Source: Corynebacterium sphenisci DSM 44792 (GTDB lineage: Bacteria > Actinomycetota > Actinomycetes > Mycobacteriales > Mycobacteriaceae). Taken from it: DNA of 64,000 nt. Shown here in pieces: positions 1 through 8,741 of this stretch; within the stretch, counting starts at the first letter, position 1, and each line of letters begins with the position of its first letter. The notes beneath the pieces are model-generated. The model had not been told where the DNA came from, did not search any database, and saw only the letters and a list, made by a program, of their open reading frames with translations. The position numbers were made by a program, and so were the translations under genes. The DNA lies in contig NZ_CP009248.1 of NCBI RefSeq assembly GCF_001941505.1, positions 248,001-312,000 on the forward strand. The letters run 5' to 3'.

Positions 1-470
1 TGCTGCTCGGCGCCGGCCGGCTCACCCACGAGTGGTTCGACACCGATCCGCCGGACCGGAAGAAGATCGCGCTGCTGCGCGACTACATCGACGCCGAGCT
101 GGTCGCCCCGGCGAAGCACCTGCGCGCGCTCGGCGAGGCGGATCTCGCCGTGGCCACCTCCAAGACCTTCCGCACCCTGGCGCGGCTCACCGGCGCCGCG
201 CCGAGCTCCGCGGGCCCCCGGGTGCGGCGCACCCTCACCGCCCCCGGCCTGCGGCAGCTCATCGCCTTCATCTCCCGGATGACCGCCGCGGACCGGGCCG
301 AACTGGAGGGCGTGAGCGCGAACCGCTCGCACCAGATCGTCGCCGGTGCCCTTGTCGCCGAGGCGAGTATGCGATCATTGGGCCTGGAACAAGTGGAGAT
401 CTGCCCCTGGGCACTGCGGGAGGGGATCATCCTCCGCCGCCTGGACGGCGATCTCGACGGGAAGGGATGA
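1..470 (+). CDS. Exopolyphosphatase, Ppx/GppA family (C-terminal part only)
   Basis: The gene enters from the left edge; the reading frame starts at base 3 and ends with TGA at 468-470, so only about 155 C-terminal residues are seen. They begin LLGAGRLTHEWFDTDPPDR, which matches the linker after the first ASKHA lobe of Ppx/GppA phosphatases, and continue with the second lobe (a run near SANRSHQIVAGALVAEA is typical). Family members cleave terminal phosphate from polyphosphate or pppGpp in the cytosol. The catalytic N-terminal half lies outside the window. In mycobacteria the equivalent gene (Rv0496) also sits just upstream of a membrane protein gene and proC, which supports the call. The next start codon follows after one base, so the two are probably co-transcribed. 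Confidence 0.85.
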   Translation, partial: LLGAGRLTHEWFDTDPPDRKKIALLRDYIDAELVAPAKHLRALGEADLAVATSKTFRTLARLTGAAPSSAGPRVRRTLTAPGLRQLIAFISRMTAADRAELEGVSANRSHQIVAGALVAEASMRSLGLEQVEICPWALREGIILRRLDGDLDGKG

Positions 471-471
471 G

Positions 472-1761
472 ATGAGCGAAGAGAAGCTCACCGTCGCCGA
501 GCTGCTGGCCCGCGCCGGCCGCGAGGCCGAGCCGACCGACGGCCGGCGCCGGCGCCGCCGGCGCAGCCTGGAGGAGGGCGGCATCTCGGTGGCCGACCTC
601 ACCGGCAAGCACCGCCGGGTCGAGGCCGAGGGCCCGCGCCGGGCCGCGCACGCCGCCCCCGAACCGGAGGCCGAGCAGCCCGCGCCCGCGGCACCGGCCC
701 CGGAGCCCGCCGAGCCCGCACCCGCGCCCGCACCCGCGCCCGAGCCGGCCGCCCCCGCGGAACCGGCCGAACCCGAACCCGCACCCGAGCCCGCGCCGGT
801 CGCCGAGGCCGCCCCCGCGGAACCGCCCGCCGCGGCCGCGCCCGCGGCCCCGGCCGCCCCCGCGGCGGGGGAGCGGACCCCCGACATCGGCGTGCCCGAG
901 GCGATCCCGGTTGCCCCGGAGCCGGTGCTCGCCGCCCCCGGCGGCGAGGAGATCACCTTCACCTTCACCGCGCTGCATGACGCGGACACCGCCTCCACCC
1001 CGGTGGCCGAGCCGGGCCCGCTGGCCCGCGAGGCCCTCGGCGAGCCCCCCGCCCCGACCCCGACCCCGGCCGCGGCGGACGCGGCCCCGGGCGAGCCCGC
1101 GGTGCCCTCCTTCGCCGCGCACCGGCCGGCGGCGCCGGCCGCCCCCGAGGCCCCGGAGGCCCCGGAGGAGCCGGAGCCGGCCACCCCCGCCGATGCGCGC
1201 ACCGACGTGCAGCCGGTGATCCGCGATGACGCCGACTACCCCCCGGCCCGCCCGGAGGCCCCCGAGGCCCCCGAGGCCGAGGAGGTCCCGGAGGCCCGGG
1301 CCTTCGCCGGCGGCTCCGCGCCGCTCGGCCGCGCCGCGGCCGAGGCCCCGGTGCGCGAGGAGCGCCCCGACCCGGACGCCGGGGTCGCCGCCGCGCGCAC
1401 CCCGGGCGTCGAGGCGGACGGGGAGGCGACCACGTCCGCCGCCCCGGTGAAGGCGACGAAGGCGACGAAGGCCGATCGCGCCGAGCCGGTGGAGCTGGAG
1501 GACAACTCGCTGAGCATCGCCCTGCTCATCGTGCAGGTCATCGTGGGCCTCATCGCCGGGGCCTTCCTCTTCCTGGTGTTCAGCTTCCTGTGGACCGCGA
1601 TGCCGCCGATCGCGGTGGCGCTCATCGCCGCCGCGGTGGTGATCGGGATGGTCGCCCTGGCCAATGCGCTGCGCCGGCGCCGGGACCGGTTCACCCCGGT
1701 GCTCGCCGGGATCGTCGGCCTGGCCCTGACCTTCGGGCCCTACGTGCTCACCCTGCTCTGA
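472..1761 (+). CDS. Pro/Ala/Glu-rich membrane protein (Rv0497-like)
   Basis: 429 residues. The N terminus (MSEEKLTVAELLARAGREAE, then an Arg-rich patch and SLEEGGISVADLTGK) is the conserved head of a family found after ppx in mycolata. Residues about 65-330 are low-complexity, with EPAPEP/APAPEP-type repeats and no recognisable fold. The last 95 residues hold three hydrophobic helices (starting near LSIALLIVQVIVGL, IAVALIAAAVVIGM and VLAGIVGLALTFG), so the protein is anchored by its C terminus with a long cytosolic or periplasmic arm. The function is unknown. The ATG at 472 lies one base after the ppx stop and is preceded by a GGGATGAG purine stretch; it gives the conserved head, so no longer start is preferred. 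Confidence 0.8.
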   Translation: MSEEKLTVAELLARAGREAEPTDGRRRRRRRSLEEGGISVADLTGKHRRVEAEGPRRAAHAAPEPEAEQPAPAAPAPEPAEPAPAPAPAPEPAAPAEPAEPEPAPEPAPVAEAAPAEPPAAAAPAAPAAPAAGERTPDIGVPEAIPVAPEPVLAAPGGEEITFTFTALHDADTASTPVAEPGPLAREALGEPPAPTPTPAAADAAPGEPAVPSFAAHRPAAPAAPEAPEAPEEPEPATPADARTDVQPVIRDDADYPPARPEAPEAPEAEEVPEARAFAGGSAPLGRAAAEAPVREERPDPDAGVAAARTPGVEADGEATTSAAPVKATKATKADRAEPVELEDNSLSIALLIVQVIVGLIAGAFLFLVFSFLWTAMPPIAVALIAAAVVIGMVALANALRRRRDRFTPVLAGIVGLALTFGPYVLTLL

Positions 1762-1785
1762 GCCGGCGGCCCCGCCGCCGCGAAA

Positions 1786-1819
1786 AGCGCCCCCGCCCTC
1801 GCGTGCGGGGGCGCTCTTT
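1786..1819 (+). terminator. Rho-independent terminator
   Basis: A perfect 11-bp stem (1786-1796 with 1805-1815, arms AGCGCCCCCGC / GCGGGGGCGCT) with an 8-base loop, preceded by AAAA and followed by CTTT. It ends the ppx / membrane-protein transcript, and lies only 17 bases before the proC start codon. Confidence 0.85.
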
Positions 1820-1835
1820 GGCACTATGGCGCCCT

Positions 1836-2651
1836 ATGACACGGATAGCGGTAATCGGCGGCGGCAAAATCGGCACCGCCCTCATCGGCGGCCTCATCGA
1901 CGGCGGGCACGCCCCGGACCGGGTGAGCGTCGCGGACCCGGCGCAGGAGGCCATCGCCCGGCTGCGCGGGGACTTCGGCGTGGTCGCCGCCGAGGACGCC
2001 CCCCATGCGGTGGAGAACGCCGACGTGGTCTTCCTCTGCGTCAAACCGCACCAGGTGGTCGGGGTGCTGGAGGAGATCGCGGACACCCTCGACGACTCCG
2101 ACGGCAACCCGGTGGTGGTGTCCATGGCCGCCGGGATCACCCTGGCCACCCTGGAGCCGGCGGTGGGCGCCGGCACCCCGGTGGTGCGGGTGATGCCGAA
2201 CACCCCGATGCTGGTCGGCCGGGGCGTCGCCGCGATCGCGCCGGGGCGCTACGCCACCGCCGAGGTGCTCGACCTGGTCGCCGGGCTGCTCGAGCAGGTC
2301 GGCGTCGTGGAGCGGGTCACCGAGGCGCAGCTGGACGCGGTGACCGCCATCTCCGGGTCCGGGCCGGCCTACTTCTTCCAGTTCGTGGAGGCCATGTGCG
2401 ATGGCGGGGTGAGCCTGGGGCTGACCCGGGAGCAGTCGCTGCGGCTGGCCGCGGAGACCATGGCCGGCGCCGCGGAGATGCTCTCCCGGCCGGGGGCGGA
2501 CCCGGTGCGGCTGCGCGCGGACGTGTCCTCCCCGGGCGGCACCACCGTGCACGCCACCCGGGCCCTGGACGAGGCGGGGCTGCGCGGGGCGGTGTACGCG
2601 GCGATGCAGGCCTGCCACGACCGTTCCGCGCAGCTGGGCCGGGCCGACTGA
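1836..2651 (+). CDS. proC: Pyrroline-5-carboxylate reductase
   Basis: 271 residues, the usual ProC length. It reduces pyrroline-5-carboxylate to proline with NAD(P)H, the last step of proline synthesis, in the cytosol. The N terminus IAVIGGGKIGTALIGGL is the Rossmann dinucleotide-binding loop; VVRVMPNTPMLVGRG and AISGSGPAYFFQFVEAM are family signatures, and the C-terminal dimerisation/active-site stretch DVSSPGGTTVHATRALDEAG is intact. ATG 1836 gives the canonical MTRIAVIGGG start. No Shine-Dalgarno sequence precedes it and a strong terminator ends 17 bases upstream, so the message is probably leaderless or depends on readthrough. In mycobacteria proC is followed by the same small HTH gene as here. 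Confidence 0.96.
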   Translation: MTRIAVIGGGKIGTALIGGLIDGGHAPDRVSVADPAQEAIARLRGDFGVVAAEDAPHAVENADVVFLCVKPHQVVGVLEEIADTLDDSDGNPVVVSMAAGITLATLEPAVGAGTPVVRVMPNTPMLVGRGVAAIAPGRYATAEVLDLVAGLLEQVGVVERVTEAQLDAVTAISGSGPAYFFQFVEAMCDGGVSLGLTREQSLRLAAETMAGAAEMLSRPGADPVRLRADVSSPGGTTVHATRALDEAGLRGAVYAAMQACHDRSAQLGRAD

Positions 2652-2752
2652 GGCCACCCCCGCAGGGGGCCCCGCGGCCCGGTCCGCGGAGGTCACTCGG
2701 GCAACTTCGACCCCTTTCCCCTCTCGTATCGCATTTGCCCCATCGTTAACGC

Positions 2753-2758
2753 TAAGGT
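2753..2758 (+). promoter_or_regulatory. Putative -10 box of the small HTH gene
   Basis: TAAGGT fits the actinobacterial TANNNT -10. No convincing -35 is seen at the right distance. A start near 2765 would give a 5' leader of about 70 bases. Confidence 0.45.
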
Positions 2759-2834
2759 GGGGAACGCACGCGCGTGTCACATCACCGCAGGAGGGGAAGC
2801 CTGCGGCGCGGAGCGTGCGCGAAGGGAATGGATA

Positions 2835-3026
2835 ATGGCGAACAGCGATAACGGCACGTTTCTCACGGTCGCGGAGGTCGCGGACATCATGCGCGTGTCC
2901 AAGATGACCGTCTACCGGCTGGTGCACTCCGGCGAACTGCCGGCGGTGCGCGTGGGCCGCTCCTTCCGGGTCCATGAGAAGGCCGTCGCGGAGTACCTGG
3001 AGTCCTCCTCCTACCAGGCCGGCTGA
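2835..3026 (+). CDS. Small excisionase/MerR-type HTH DNA-binding protein (Rv0500A-like)
   Basis: 63 residues. Almost the whole protein is one winged helix-turn-helix of the excisionase/HTH_17 type: FLTVAEVADIMRVSKMTVYR forms the HTH and ELPAVRVGRSFRVHEKAVAEYL the wing and last helix. Such proteins bind DNA without an effector domain; the target is not evident. ATG 2835 is chosen because GAAGGGA at 2821-2827 is a good ribosome binding site at 7 bases; an ATG at 2828 is out of frame. The order proC, HTH, bS22 is conserved in mycobacteria. Confidence 0.88.
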   Translation: MANSDNGTFLTVAEVADIMRVSKMTVYRLVHSGELPAVRVGRSFRVHEKAVAEYLESSSYQAG

Positions 3027-3048
3027 GCGGCACCCGGGCGCGGGCCGT

Positions 3049-3079
3049 TTGACCGGCGCCCGCCCCGCCCCGCTATGAT
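3049..3079 (+). promoter_or_regulatory. Promoter of the bS22 gene
   Basis: TTGACC (3049-3054) and TATGAT (3074-3079), 19 bases apart. This is the closest match to the housekeeping consensus in the left half of the window. Transcription would start near 3086, leaving a leader of about 114 bases before the bS22 start. Confidence 0.65.
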
Positions 3080-3199
3080 TGGCCCATTGCGCGCGCCCGG
3101 CCGACGCCGTGCGACGGGCCGCCCCCGGCCCGCGTGCGGACCCCCGCCCGCGGGCGCGGGCCGCACGCATACGACGACGAAGGAAGCGAGGACGCCCCG

Positions 3200-3301
3200 A
3201 TGGGTTCCGTCATCAAGAAGCGCCGCAAGCGCATGTCGAAGAAGAAGCACCGCAAGATGCTCCGCCGCACCCGGGTGCAGCGCCGGAAGCTCGGCAAGTA
3301 G
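3200..3301 (+). CDS. Ribosomal protein bS22 (AURKAIP1/COX24-type, 33 aa)
   Basis: A 33-residue, extremely basic peptide starting [20 protein letters not shown] and ending RRKLGK; about half of the residues are Lys or Arg. This matches the small actinobacterial protein (Rv0500B in M. tuberculosis) seen as bS22 in mycobacterial 70S ribosome structures. It binds rRNA in the small subunit near the inter-subunit face. The start is fixed by AGGAAGCGAGG at 3181-3191. It has its own strong promoter and a hairpin terminator, as expected for a highly expressed single gene. Confidence 0.93.
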   Translation: MGSVIKKRRKRMSKKKHRKMLRRTRVQRRKLGK

Positions 3302-3314
3302 CCCCGGCGAGCAT

Positions 3315-3350
3315 CGCCCGCCCGTCCCGCAGCCCGCGGGGCGGGCGTTC
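3315..3350 (+). terminator. Terminator after bS22
   Basis: CGCCCGCCC (3315-3323) pairs with GGGCGGGCG (3339-3347), 9 bp with a 15-base loop, followed by TTCGCGTTC. The T tract is weak. Confidence 0.55.
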
Positions 3351-3367
3351 GCGTTCCCGGGGCGCGG

Positions 3368-3373
3368 TAGGGT
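3368..3373 (+). promoter_or_regulatory. Leaderless-type -10 box, acyltransferase gene
   Basis: TAGGGT ends 7 bases before ATG 3381 and no ribosome binding site is present, so transcription should begin at the start codon. Confidence 0.6.
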
Positions 3374-3380
3374 CGGGCGC

Positions 3381-4427
3381 ATGAGCGACGGCCCGGACAT
3401 GGACTTCGTCGAGGCGGCGTGGCTGCCCGGCCTCGCGCCCCTCTACGACTCCTGGTTCCGGGTCGAGGTCACCGGCGCGGAGCGGATCCCGCGCACCGGC
3501 GGGGCGCTGCTGGTGGGCAACCACTCCGGCAATCTGCCGGTGGACGCGCTGATGACCCAGGTGGCGGTGCACCGGGCCACCGGGCGGTGGACCCGGCTGC
3601 TCGCCGGGGACGTCGCCTGGGCGGTCGGCCCGGTCGCCGAGCTGGCCGGCCGGCTCGGCGCGGTGCGCGCCGACCCCGCCAACGCGCACGCCCTGCTGCG
3701 CGCCGGCTGGCTGGTCGGCGACTACCCGGAGGGCTACCGGGGCCTGGGCAAGCCGTACTCCCGCCGCTATGAGCTGCAGCGCTTTGGCCGCGGCGGCTTC
3801 GCCGCCCTCGCGCTGCGCCATGACGCGCCCATCGTGCCGGTCGCGGTGACCGGGGCGGAGGAGATCTACCCGCAGCTCGGGGCGCTGTTCCGCGGCGCCG
3901 AACTGCTCGGCGGGGACGCGGTGGACCGCGTCGGCGGGGTGCGCGCCGCCGGCGCCGCCGGCATCGACGAGGCCCTGGAGGCCCTGGTGCTCGGGGTCGG
4001 GGACCTGCTCGCCGACTCCACGCGCACCCCGCCGGCCCGGCTGCCCGGGTTCCTGCTCGGCGAGGACGGCCGCAAGCGCCGCGCCGCGCTGGTGGCCATG
4101 CTGCGGGACCTGGTGCTGGCCACCGCCCGCGGGCTCGGCGTGCCCTATGTGCCGATCACCCCCTTCTTCCCCTGGCTGGGCGCCCTCGGCGCGGTGCCGC
4201 TGCCCTCGAAATGGCGGATCGACGTCCTCGAGCCGGTGGACGCCCGCACCTGGGCGGCGGCGCACCGGGAGCGGGTGATGGAGCCGGGGGCCAACGCCCC
4301 CGGGCCGCGCGGCGCGGAGCTGGCCGCCGACCCGGTGAGCGTGCTCGGCCTCACCGAGGAGGTGCGCTCCCGGATCCAGGACCGGCTCCTGGAGCGGCTG
4401 CGCACCCGGCCCAGCGCCTTCTACTGA
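3381..4427 (+). CDS. PlsC-like lysophospholipid acyltransferase (Rv0502-like)
   Basis: 348 residues. A glycerolipid acyltransferase fold is shown by GALLVGNHSGNLPVDAL at 41-57: the catalytic His is H48 and the paired Asp is D55 (NH-X6-D, the spacing of this subfamily rather than the common HX4D). DYPEGYRGLGKPY near 120 replaces the usual EGTR phosphate-binding motif. Such enzymes transfer an acyl chain from acyl-CoA or acyl-ACP to a lysolipid at the membrane. The substrate cannot be told from the sequence. M. tuberculosis has a similar gene in the same place. It converges on the HAD phosphatase gene with 7 bases between stop codons. Confidence 0.85.
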   Translation: MSDGPDMDFVEAAWLPGLAPLYDSWFRVEVTGAERIPRTGGALLVGNHSGNLPVDALMTQVAVHRATGRWTRLLAGDVAWAVGPVAELAGRLGAVRADPANAHALLRAGWLVGDYPEGYRGLGKPYSRRYELQRFGRGGFAALALRHDAPIVPVAVTGAEEIYPQLGALFRGAELLGGDAVDRVGGVRAAGAAGIDEALEALVLGVGDLLADSTRTPPARLPGFLLGEDGRKRRAALVAMLRDLVLATARGLGVPYVPITPFFPWLGALGAVPLPSKWRIDVLEPVDARTWAAAHRERVMEPGANAPGPRGAELAADPVSVLGLTEEVRSRIQDRLLERLRTRPSAFY

Positions 4428-4434
4428 GCCGGGC

Positions 4435-5568
4435 TCACCGGCCCGGGCCGCGCCCGCGCCGCCGGTCCGCCCGGCCCGCGGCGAGCGCCGCGCCGAGCAC
4501 CCCCGCTCCGGCGACCCCGGCGGCCCCGGCGGCGGCCACCGCCCCGGCCGGGGTGGCCGCCGCCGCCCGGGCCCGCCGCACCAGCCGGGGGCCGTGATCC
4601 AGGGCGGCGGTGGCGGTGCGGCGCAGCCGCCGGTAGTCGCGCACCGGCCAGCCCCGCTCCCGGGCGGCCCGGCGCAGCCGCCGATCCGGGTTCACCGCCA
4701 CCGCGGTGCCCACCATGGTCAGCATCGGCAGATCGTTGGCGGAGTCGGAGTAGGCGGTGCACCGGGCGAGATCCAGGCCCCGGGAGGCCGCCAGCGCCGC
4801 CACCGCGTGCTTCTTGCCCGGCCCGTGCAGGATGTCGCCGACCAGCCGGCCGGTGAACAGGCCCCGCTCGTCGACCTCGGCGACGGTGCCCAGCGCCCCG
4901 GTGAACCCGTGCCGGCGGGCGATGATCTGGGCCAGCTGCACCGGGGTGGCGGTGACCAGCCACACCTCCTGTCCCGCGGCCAGGTGCAGATCCGCCAGCT
5001 CCCGGGTGCCGTCGTAGATCCGCTCGCCCATCGACTCCTCGAAGATCTCCTCCGCCAGGGCGACGACCTCGCTGACCCGGTGGCCCCGGATGAACTCCAG
5101 GGCCTGCTCCCGGCCGGCCGCCACGTCCCGGGGGTTCTCCGTGCCGGAGATCCGGAACTTCAGCTGCTTCCAGGCCATGGAGGCGATGTCGCCGGGGGCG
5201 AAGAAGCCGCGCCGGGCCAGTCCCGCCCCGAAGAGCACGATCGAGGCGCCCTGGATGAGGGTGTTGTCCACGTCGAAGAAGGCCGCCGCCCCCGGATCCG
5301 GCGGGATCGCCGGATCCGCCGGGGCCGGGGCCTCCCCGGCGGCGGCCCGCGCCCCGGCCACCGAGCGGTACCCGGCGGCCAGCTCCTCCCCGGCGACGTC
5401 GTAGTACGCGCCGAGGGCGGCCAGCGCCGCGGCCTCGCCGGCGGCCCGCTGCGATTCCGGGCCCAGCGGGCGCAGCGCCACGTTCTCCAGGAAATTGCGC
5501 ACCGCGCCGTGGGAGGGCACCAGATCGTTGAGGATCGCGCCGGTGGGCACGGGATCGGGGTGGGGCAC
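4435..5568 (-). CDS. HAD-IB family phosphatase (SerB1-like)
   Basis: 377 residues from GTG 5568. All four HAD motifs are present: [11 protein letters not shown] (D99 nucleophile, D101 general acid), VTATP, the Lys of GPGKKHAV, and [11 protein letters not shown]. It should be an Mg-dependent phosphomonoesterase in the phosphoserine-phosphatase-like IB group; M. tuberculosis SerB1 (Rv0505c) occupies the same place, but the true substrate is uncertain. The last 45 residues are Ala-rich, then Arg-rich, and could associate with the membrane. GTG 5568 is preferred because AAAGGA lies 5 bases upstream of it; an in-frame ATG at 5607 has no ribosome binding site but would suit a leaderless message (390 residues). 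Confidence 0.85.
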   Translation of the reverse strand: MPHPDPVPTGAILNDLVPSHGAVRNFLENVALRPLGPESQRAAGEAAALAALGAYYDVAGEELAAGYRSVAGARAAAGEAPAPADPAIPPDPGAAAFFDVDNTLIQGASIVLFGAGLARRGFFAPGDIASMAWKQLKFRISGTENPRDVAAGREQALEFIRGHRVSEVVALAEEIFEESMGERIYDGTRELADLHLAAGQEVWLVTATPVQLAQIIARRHGFTGALGTVAEVDERGLFTGRLVGDILHGPGKKHAVAALAASRGLDLARCTAYSDSANDLPMLTMVGTAVAVNPDRRLRRAARERGWPVRDYRRLRRTATAALDHGPRLVRRARAAAATPAGAVAAAGAAGVAGAGVLGAALAAGRADRRRGRGPGR

Positions 5569-5727
5569 GCGGGGTCCTTTCGGCTGCCGGGTGAGGCTGC
5601 GGTTCATGGTAGGCCCGTCGCGCCCGCCGCGCCCGGCGGGCGCGGGCCGGCCGCGCCCACCGGGTAGGATGCGCCCCGGCGCGGGTTCCCGCGCGCGGGA
5701 TGCGGGATAGGGGAAGGAGCCTCCGCG

Positions 5728-5976
5728 ATGATCACGGTGACCCTGCTGACCCGGGCCGGCTGCGGCTCCTGCGATCGGGTGGCGGCGCAGATCCGCCCGG
5801 TGGTCGCCGCCGAGGCCGCCCGGCTGGAGATCCGCGACGTCGACGCCGGCGACGGCGCCGAGGCGGTGGAGTTCGGCGACCGGGTGCCGGTGGTGCTCGT
5901 CGAGGACGAGGAGATCGCCTGCTGGGAGATCGACGACGAGGAGCTCGTCGAGGCGATCCGGGGCGCCCGCGGCTGA
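5728..5976 (+). CDS. Glutaredoxin-like thiol protein (DUF836 type)
   Basis: 82 residues with a thioredoxin fold: [20 protein letters not shown] has the redox pair C12-G-S-C15 after strand 1, and the cis-proline turn is [13 protein letters not shown]. The family is a short glutaredoxin relative; in mycobacteria (Rv0508) it also sits just before hemA. It is expected to be a cytosolic dithiol reductase with an unknown partner. GGGAAGGAG about 9 bases before ATG 5728 sets the start. Confidence 0.88.
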   Translation: MITVTLLTRAGCGSCDRVAAQIRPVVAAEAARLEIRDVDAGDGAEAVEFGDRVPVVLVEDEEIACWEIDDEELVEAIRGARG

Positions 5977-6302
5977 ACCGCGGCGGCGGCTGCGCGATCG
6001 GCGCGCGCGGCGGGGCCGATCCGCGCATCGGCGGGGCCCCGGGCGGGGGTGCGGTGGTGGTCGCGGCGGGTGCCGGGCGGCGGCGGGGGGTGCGCGCGCG
6101 TTTGTGGAATGCGCCCGGGCACCACTAGCGTGGATGGGAGCCAGCCCGGACTGCAGCGGGCCCACGATCCTCGCCCCCGACGATAGGGCATGGCGGTTCA
6201 CCCATCCGCACCGGGTCGCGGTTCCGCCGGCAGTCACGGAAAACCCGCCCGCCCACAGTCACGTGCGCGGGCTTTGAAGGAACGGATAGCGGTGGTAGCT
6301 CC
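5977..6302 (+). other. Intergenic region upstream of hemA, no protein gene
   Basis: 326 bases. It holds a small hairpin (6015-6020 with 6027-6032) that may help end the upstream message, a good promoter at 6102-6131 and about 165 bases of hemA leader. The leader ends with a Shine-Dalgarno stretch GAAGGAA (6276-6282) followed by a four-codon open frame (GTG 6292 to TGA 6306) that overlaps the hemA GTG. No riboswitch class was recognised. Confidence 0.6.
6102..6131 (+). promoter_or_regulatory. hemA promoter
   Basis: TTGTGG (6102-6107), an 18-base spacer and TAGCGT (6126-6131). The start would be near 6138. It presumably drives the hemA-hemC-hemD run. Confidence 0.6.
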
Positions 6303-7733
6303 GTGAGTGTTCTGCTCGTCGGGATGTCGCATAGATCCGCCCCGGTGCCCATGCTCGAGCGGGTCACCGTGGCCGAGGGGGACTGCCCCGGCACCCTCGC
6401 CCGGCTCCTCGCCGAGGACGCCGTCGCCGAGGCGATGCTGCTGTCGACCTGCAACCGGGTCGAGTACTACGTGGCCTGCCGGGGCTTCCACGCGGGCCTG
6501 TCCGCGGTGATGCGCGAAATCGTCGGCCGCACCGGCTTCGACGTCGACGAGCTCACCCCGCACCTCTACGTCCGCTACGCCGAGGGCGCCGCCGAGCACA
6601 TGCTCTCCGTGGCCTCCGGCCTGGACTCCATGGTGATCGGGGAGCAGCAGATCCTGGGCCAGCTGCGCGCCGCCTACACCCTGGCCGACGACTGCGGCAC
6701 CACCGGCCGCACCATCCACGATCTCGCCCAGCGCGCCCTGCACACCGGCAAGCGGGTGCACGCCGAGACCAGCATCGACGACGCCGGGGCGTCCATGGTC
6801 TCCGTCGCCGTGGACGAGGCGATCCGGGCCCTGGTCGACGAGGACCGGGCCCGCTCGGCGGCGCCCCTGGCCGGGCGGAGCGCCCTGGTGCTCGGCGCCG
6901 GGGCGATGAGCTCCCTCGCCGCCACCCACCTGGGCCGGGCCGGGATCTCCCGGATCACCGTGGCCAACCGCAGCCTGGGCCGCGCCGAGGCGCTGGCCCG
7001 GCACTCCATCGAGGCCGGGGTGCCCGCCGAGGCGATCGCCCTGGCCGACTACGCCGCGGCCATCGACGCCGCGGACATCCTGGTCACCGCCACCGGGGCG
7101 GTGTCCCCGGTGGTCTCCCGGGCCGACGTCGCCGCGGCGATGCGCCGCCGCGGCGGGGCGCCGCTGGCCGTGGTGGACCTCTCCATGCCCCGCGACGTCG
7201 CCGACGGGGTCGGCGAGATCCCCGGGGTGGCGCTGCTGGACATCGAGCACCTCCAGCTCAGCGCCACGCACCGGCTGGGCCGCGATGACGAGGCCGCCGC
7301 CCGCGCCATCGTGGACGCCGAACTCGACGCCTACCTGCGCGACCAGCGCGCCCTGGAGGTCGCGCCCACCGTCAAGGCGCTGCGCGAACGCGCCGGGGAC
7401 GTGGTCTCCGCGGAGCTGATCCGCCTGGAGGCGAAGACCCCGGGGCTCACCGAGCGGGAGCGCGCGGAGGTCGCCCGCACCGTGCGCCGGGTGGTGGACA
7501 AGCTGCTGCACGTGCCCACCGTGCAGGTGAAGAAGCTCTCCTCCGCCCCCGGCGGCGCCTCCTACGCCGCCGCCCTGCAGCGGCTCTTCGACCTGCCCCT
7601 GGAGACCCCCGGCGGGCTCTACGGGGACACCGACATCCCCGCCGATCTGATGGTCGGCGACCGGATGGGCGGATTCACCGCACACGACTACGGCGCCATG
7701 CTGCGCCCCGGAACAGGAGGAACCCGTGGCTGA
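6303..7733 (+). CDS. hemA: Glutamyl-tRNA reductase
   Basis: 476 residues. It reduces Glu-tRNA(Glu) to glutamate-1-semialdehyde, the first committed step of C5-pathway tetrapyrrole synthesis. The nucleophile is C50 in [11 protein letters not shown], at the canonical position. The NADPH domain starts at [18 protein letters not shown], and the C-terminal dimerisation helices follow [15 protein letters not shown] 6303 gives the canonical [15 protein letters not shown] start. Its own ribosome binding site is poor; the good one at 6276-6282 serves a four-codon open frame that ends in GTGA overlap with hemA, so initiation may be coupled. The 3' end overlaps hemC by 8 bases. Confidence 0.96.
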   Translation: MSVLLVGMSHRSAPVPMLERVTVAEGDCPGTLARLLAEDAVAEAMLLSTCNRVEYYVACRGFHAGLSAVMREIVGRTGFDVDELTPHLYVRYAEGAAEHMLSVASGLDSMVIGEQQILGQLRAAYTLADDCGTTGRTIHDLAQRALHTGKRVHAETSIDDAGASMVSVAVDEAIRALVDEDRARSAAPLAGRSALVLGAGAMSSLAATHLGRAGISRITVANRSLGRAEALARHSIEAGVPAEAIALADYAAAIDAADILVTATGAVSPVVSRADVAAAMRRRGGAPLAVVDLSMPRDVADGVGEIPGVALLDIEHLQLSATHRLGRDDEAAARAIVDAELDAYLRDQRALEVAPTVKALRERAGDVVSAELIRLEAKTPGLTERERAEVARTVRRVVDKLLHVPTVQVKKLSSAPGGASYAAALQRLFDLPLETPGGLYGDTDIPADLMVGDRMGGFTAHDYGAMLRPGTGGTRG

Positions 7734-8664
7734 GACCGCCCGCCCCGGCGAATCCGGGCAGGTGATCCGGATCGGCACCCGCGGCTCGGAGCTGGCGACC
7801 ACCCAGTCCGGGCACGTCCGCGACGCGCTGACCCGCAACGGGCACCCCGCGGAGCTGACCATCGTGAAGACCGCCGGGGACCACAACCGGCATGACCCGG
7901 TGGAGAAGATCGGCATCGGCGTGTTCACCCAGGCGCTGCGCCATGCGCTGCGTACCGGGGTGTGCGATATCGCGGTGCACTCCTTCAAGGACCTGCCCAC
8001 CGCCGAGGAGGAGGACCTGGTCCTCGCCGCGGTGCCGGCCCGGGAGGACCCCCGGGAGGTGCTGGTCTCGCGCACCGGGGCCACCCTCGCGGAACTGCCC
8101 GCCGGGGCGAAGGTGGGCACCTCCGCGCCGCGGCGGGTCGCCCAGCTGCGGGCGCTGCGCCCGGACCTGGAGATCCGGCCGCTGCGCGGCAACATCGAGA
8201 CCCGGATGTCCCGGGTGCGCGAGGACCTCGACGCGGTGATCCTGGCCCGCGCCGGGCTGGCCCGCACCGGCCGGCTGGCGATGGCCGCCCAGTCCCTGGA
8301 CGTCACCGAGCTTATGCCCGCCCCCGCCCAGGGCGCCCTGGCCGTGGAATGCCGGGCCGATGACGTGGAGCTGGCGCTGGCGCTGCGCCGGGTGGACCAC
8401 CGGCCCACCCGGGTGCGCGCCATCGCCGAACGCACCATCCTGGAGGTGCTGCAGGCCGGCTGCACCGCCCCGGTCGGGGCGCACGCCACCCTCACCGGCG
8501 GGGTGCTGCACCTCACCGCCGGAGTGTTCGGCCTGGACGGCGGGCGCCGCCTGGTGCGCGCCGCCGCCGGCGACCCGGATCGGCCCCGCGATCTGGGCCG
8601 GGAGGTCGCCGGGGCGCTGCTGGCGGCCGGCGCCCACGAGATCATGGGCGACACCCTGCGGTGA
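7726..8664 (+). CDS. hemC: Hydroxymethylbilane synthase (porphobilinogen deaminase)
   Basis: 312 residues. It polymerises four porphobilinogens to hydroxymethylbilane. Seen: [18 protein letters not shown] at the N terminus, [28 protein letters not shown] for the Arg-rich substrate contacts, and [16 protein letters not shown] carrying the Cys that binds the dipyrromethane cofactor. GTG 7726 follows AGGAGGA at 7716-7722 and lies within the end of hemA, so the two are translationally coupled. No missing residue was noticed. Confidence 0.96.
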   Translation: MAETARPGESGQVIRIGTRGSELATTQSGHVRDALTRNGHPAELTIVKTAGDHNRHDPVEKIGIGVFTQALRHALRTGVCDIAVHSFKDLPTAEEEDLVLAAVPAREDPREVLVSRTGATLAELPAGAKVGTSAPRRVAQLRALRPDLEIRPLRGNIETRMSRVREDLDAVILARAGLARTGRLAMAAQSLDVTELMPAPAQGALAVECRADDVELALALRRVDHRPTRVRAIAERTILEVLQAGCTAPVGAHATLTGGVLHLTAGVFGLDGGRRLVRAAAGDPDRPRDLGREVAGALLAAGAHEIMGDTLR

Positions 8665-8741
8665 GCCCCGCCCCGGCCCGCCGGCCCCGCCGCCCCCACG
8701 ACCCCATCCCGAAGAACCGATAGAGAAGCAGACACCGACAC

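Noticed and set aside
660..1300. GAACCGGAG/CCCGCGCCC-type repetition as a DNA repeat or CRISPR-like array
   Set aside because: It is imperfect, unspaced and in frame; it encodes the Pro/Ala/Glu-rich arm of the membrane protein.
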